This document shows positions 62,771 to 64,000 of a DNA stretch of 64,000 nucleotides, piece after piece. Position numbers and translations under genes: made by a program. The DNA comes from Ancylobacter defluvii. Its GTDB lineage: Bacteria > Pseudomonadota > Alphaproteobacteria > Rhizobiales > Xanthobacteraceae. Numbering within the stretch: position 1 is the stretch's first letter; every line of letters starts with the position of its first letter. The stretch is from positions 434,001 through 498,000 of the forward strand of contig NZ_JAHBGD010000024.1 of the NCBI RefSeq assembly GCF_018390605.1, in the 5' to 3' direction. The notes beneath the pieces are model-generated. The model was not told where the DNA came from, ran no database searches, and worked only from the letters and a program-made list of their open reading frames with translations.

Positions 62771-64000
62771 CATCCCGGCGAAGCCTCCCCACGCTCCTCT
62801 TGTCCGCCAGTTCCACGGCGAAACGCTGGTCGATCCCTTTGCCTGGCTGCGCGCCGACAATTGGCGCGACGTCATGCGCGACCCCTCCGTGCTGGCGCCC
62901 GACATCCGTGCGCATCTGGAAGCGGAGAACCGGGCGGCCGACGCCTGGTTCGCTCCGCAGGCGCCGCTGTGCCGGACGCTGGTCAAGGAGATGCGCGGAC
63001 GGATCAAGGAAGACGATTCCTCCGTCCCCTCGCCCGACGGTCCCTTCGCCTATTACATGCGCTTCCGCGAGGGCGGCCAGCACCCGCTCTATTGCCGGAT
63101 TCCGACCGGCGGCGGGGATGAGCAGCTGCTGCTCGACGGCGATGCGCTTGGACAGACCCTGGCCTATTTCAGCTTCGGCGACATCCAGCCCTCGCCTGAC
63201 CACCGCTTGATCGCGTGGACCGCCGATAGTGCCGGCTCGGAATATTACGCGCTGCGCCTGCGCGACAGCACCTCGGGCATCGACTTGCCGGACGCCATCG
63301 AGGAAACCACCGGCGACGTCTTATGGAGCGCCGACGGTCGCCATGTCTTCTATATCCGCCGCGACGCCGAGCACCGGCCGAGCTTCGTCTACCGCCACGC
63401 GCTCGGCAGCGAGCCGTCCGCCGACGTGCTCGTCTATGAGGAGCCGGACAAGGGCTTCTTCGTCTCGCTGGGCCGCACCCAGTCCGAGCGCTTCGGGCTG
63501 ATCTCCTGCGGCGACCACGACACCAGCGAGGTACATCTGCTCGATCTCGCCGCGCCGCTCGCCCCGCCGCGCCTCGTCGAGCCGCGCAGCCCCGGCATGC
63601 GCTACAGCGTCGAGCACCACCCGGATCTCGCCGGTGTGGAAACGCTGGTGCTGCTCACCAATGCCGGCGGCGCCGAAGATTTCAAGATCGTCGCCACTCC
63701 CCTCGCCACGCCCGGCCGGGCAAGCTGGCGCGACCTCGTGCCGCACGAATCCGGCCGGCTGATCCTGTCGCATAGCGTCTTCCGCGGCCATCTGGTGCGG
63801 CTGGAGCGCGAGGACGGGCTGCCGCGCCTGGTTGTCCGCACCCTCGCCGATGGCGCCGAGCACATCGTCGCCTTCGAGGAACAGGCCTACTCGCTTGGCC
63901 TCGACCCCGGCCATGGCTTCGACAAGACCCTTATACGCTTCACCTATTCCTCGATGACCACGCCGAGCGAGGTGTGGGACTACGACATCGCCTCGCGCGA
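62760..64000 (+). CDS. Oligopeptidase B (S9 family), N-terminal part
   Basis: The gene starts with GTG at 62760, overlapping the msrB stop, and runs off the window after 413 codons. The visible part is the beta-propeller domain of a prolyl-oligopeptidase-type S9 peptidase: [19 protein letters not shown], then [28 protein letters not shown] (each quoted in part) and [29 protein letters not shown] marks the approach to the catalytic domain, which is not in the window. It cleaves peptides after basic residues. Confidence 0.9.
   Translation, partial: MSADIPAKPPHAPLVRQFHGETLVDPFAWLRADNWRDVMRDPSVLAPDIRAHLEAENRAADAWFAPQAPLCRTLVKEMRGRIKEDDSSVPSPDGPFAYYMRFREGGQHPLYCRIPTGGGDEQLLLDGDALGQTLAYFSFGDIQPSPDHRLIAWTADSAGSEYYALRLRDSTSGIDLPDAIEETTGDVLWSADGRHVFYIRRDAEHRPSFVYRHALGSEPSADVLVYEEPDKGFFVSLGRTQSERFGLISCGDHDTSEVHLLDLAAPLAPPRLVEPRSPGMRYSVEHHPDLAGVETLVLLTNAGGAEDFKIVATPLATPGRASWRDLVPHESGRLILSHSVFRGHLVRLEREDGLPRLVVRTLADGAEHIVAFEEQAYSLGLDPGHGFDKTLIRFTYSSMTTPSEVWDYDIASR

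Overview
The window is a high-GC, densely coded chromosomal segment from an alphaproteobacterium of the Hyphomicrobiales. Methanofuran-type C1 genes next to a formaldehyde-activating-enzyme paralogue, the feuPQ-cycHJKL(ccmIEFH)-degP-two-component-glnE block, MucR and a PleC/PdhS-like kinase together suggest a methylotrophic Xanthobacteraceae-type organism (Ancylobacter/Starkeya/Xanthobacter-like). The taxon is inferred from gene content, not proven.

Layout. 1-1.8 kb: end of an ATP-grasp gene, an MfnF-like gene and folB, which form a methanofuran/pterin C1-cofactor operon. 1.8-11.7 kb: acyltransferase, aminopeptidase N, a PAS-GGDEF diguanylate cyclase, a Fae paralogue, a PleC/PdhS-like kinase and an FAD oxidoreductase. 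11.7-25.7 kb, all on the minus strand: feuP-feuQ, a glycine-zipper lipoprotein, ccmI-ccmE-ccmF-ccmH, degP, a response regulator/kinase pair and glnE. 25.8-45.1 kb, minus strand except for one gene: a complete gene-transfer-agent (GTA)-type particle cluster, read right to left as gp1 small terminase, gp2 terminase, gp3 portal, gp3.5, gp4 protease, gp5 capsid, gp6-gp9, gp10, tail chaperone, gp11 tape measure, gp12-gp15. It is followed by a DUF2793 protein, an SGNH-hydrolase tail protein and a lysozyme. A secreted trypsin-like protease gene sits on the opposite strand between gp5 and gp6, and several gaps carry a dispersed palindromic repeat.

45.4-52.9 kb: DUF1801, a TetR/FMN-reductase pair, dcd, an L-lactate module (FCD-family regulator, LctP permease, LldD) with a clear operator, a LysE-type pseudogene and a YcgN-like protein. 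53-64 kb: a class A penicillin-binding protein, DUF1214/DUF1254 pair, DUF2336, DUF1491, a peptidoglycan-binding protein, DUF5330, sufE, DUF6456 plus a DnaA-domain-IV-like regulator, MucR, msrB and the start of an oligopeptidase B gene cut by the window edge.

The GTA cluster is the most system-like part. Points of interest are a sigma70-like promoter followed by a strong intrinsic terminator in the gp1 leader, a dense run of GANTC (CcrM-type) sites before gp9, very small coupled ORFs, and enzymatic accessory genes (protease, SGNH hydrolase, membrane-anchored lysozyme). A similar GANTC cluster lies upstream of the PleC-like kinase. No tRNA, rRNA, CRISPR array or insertion sequence was seen.
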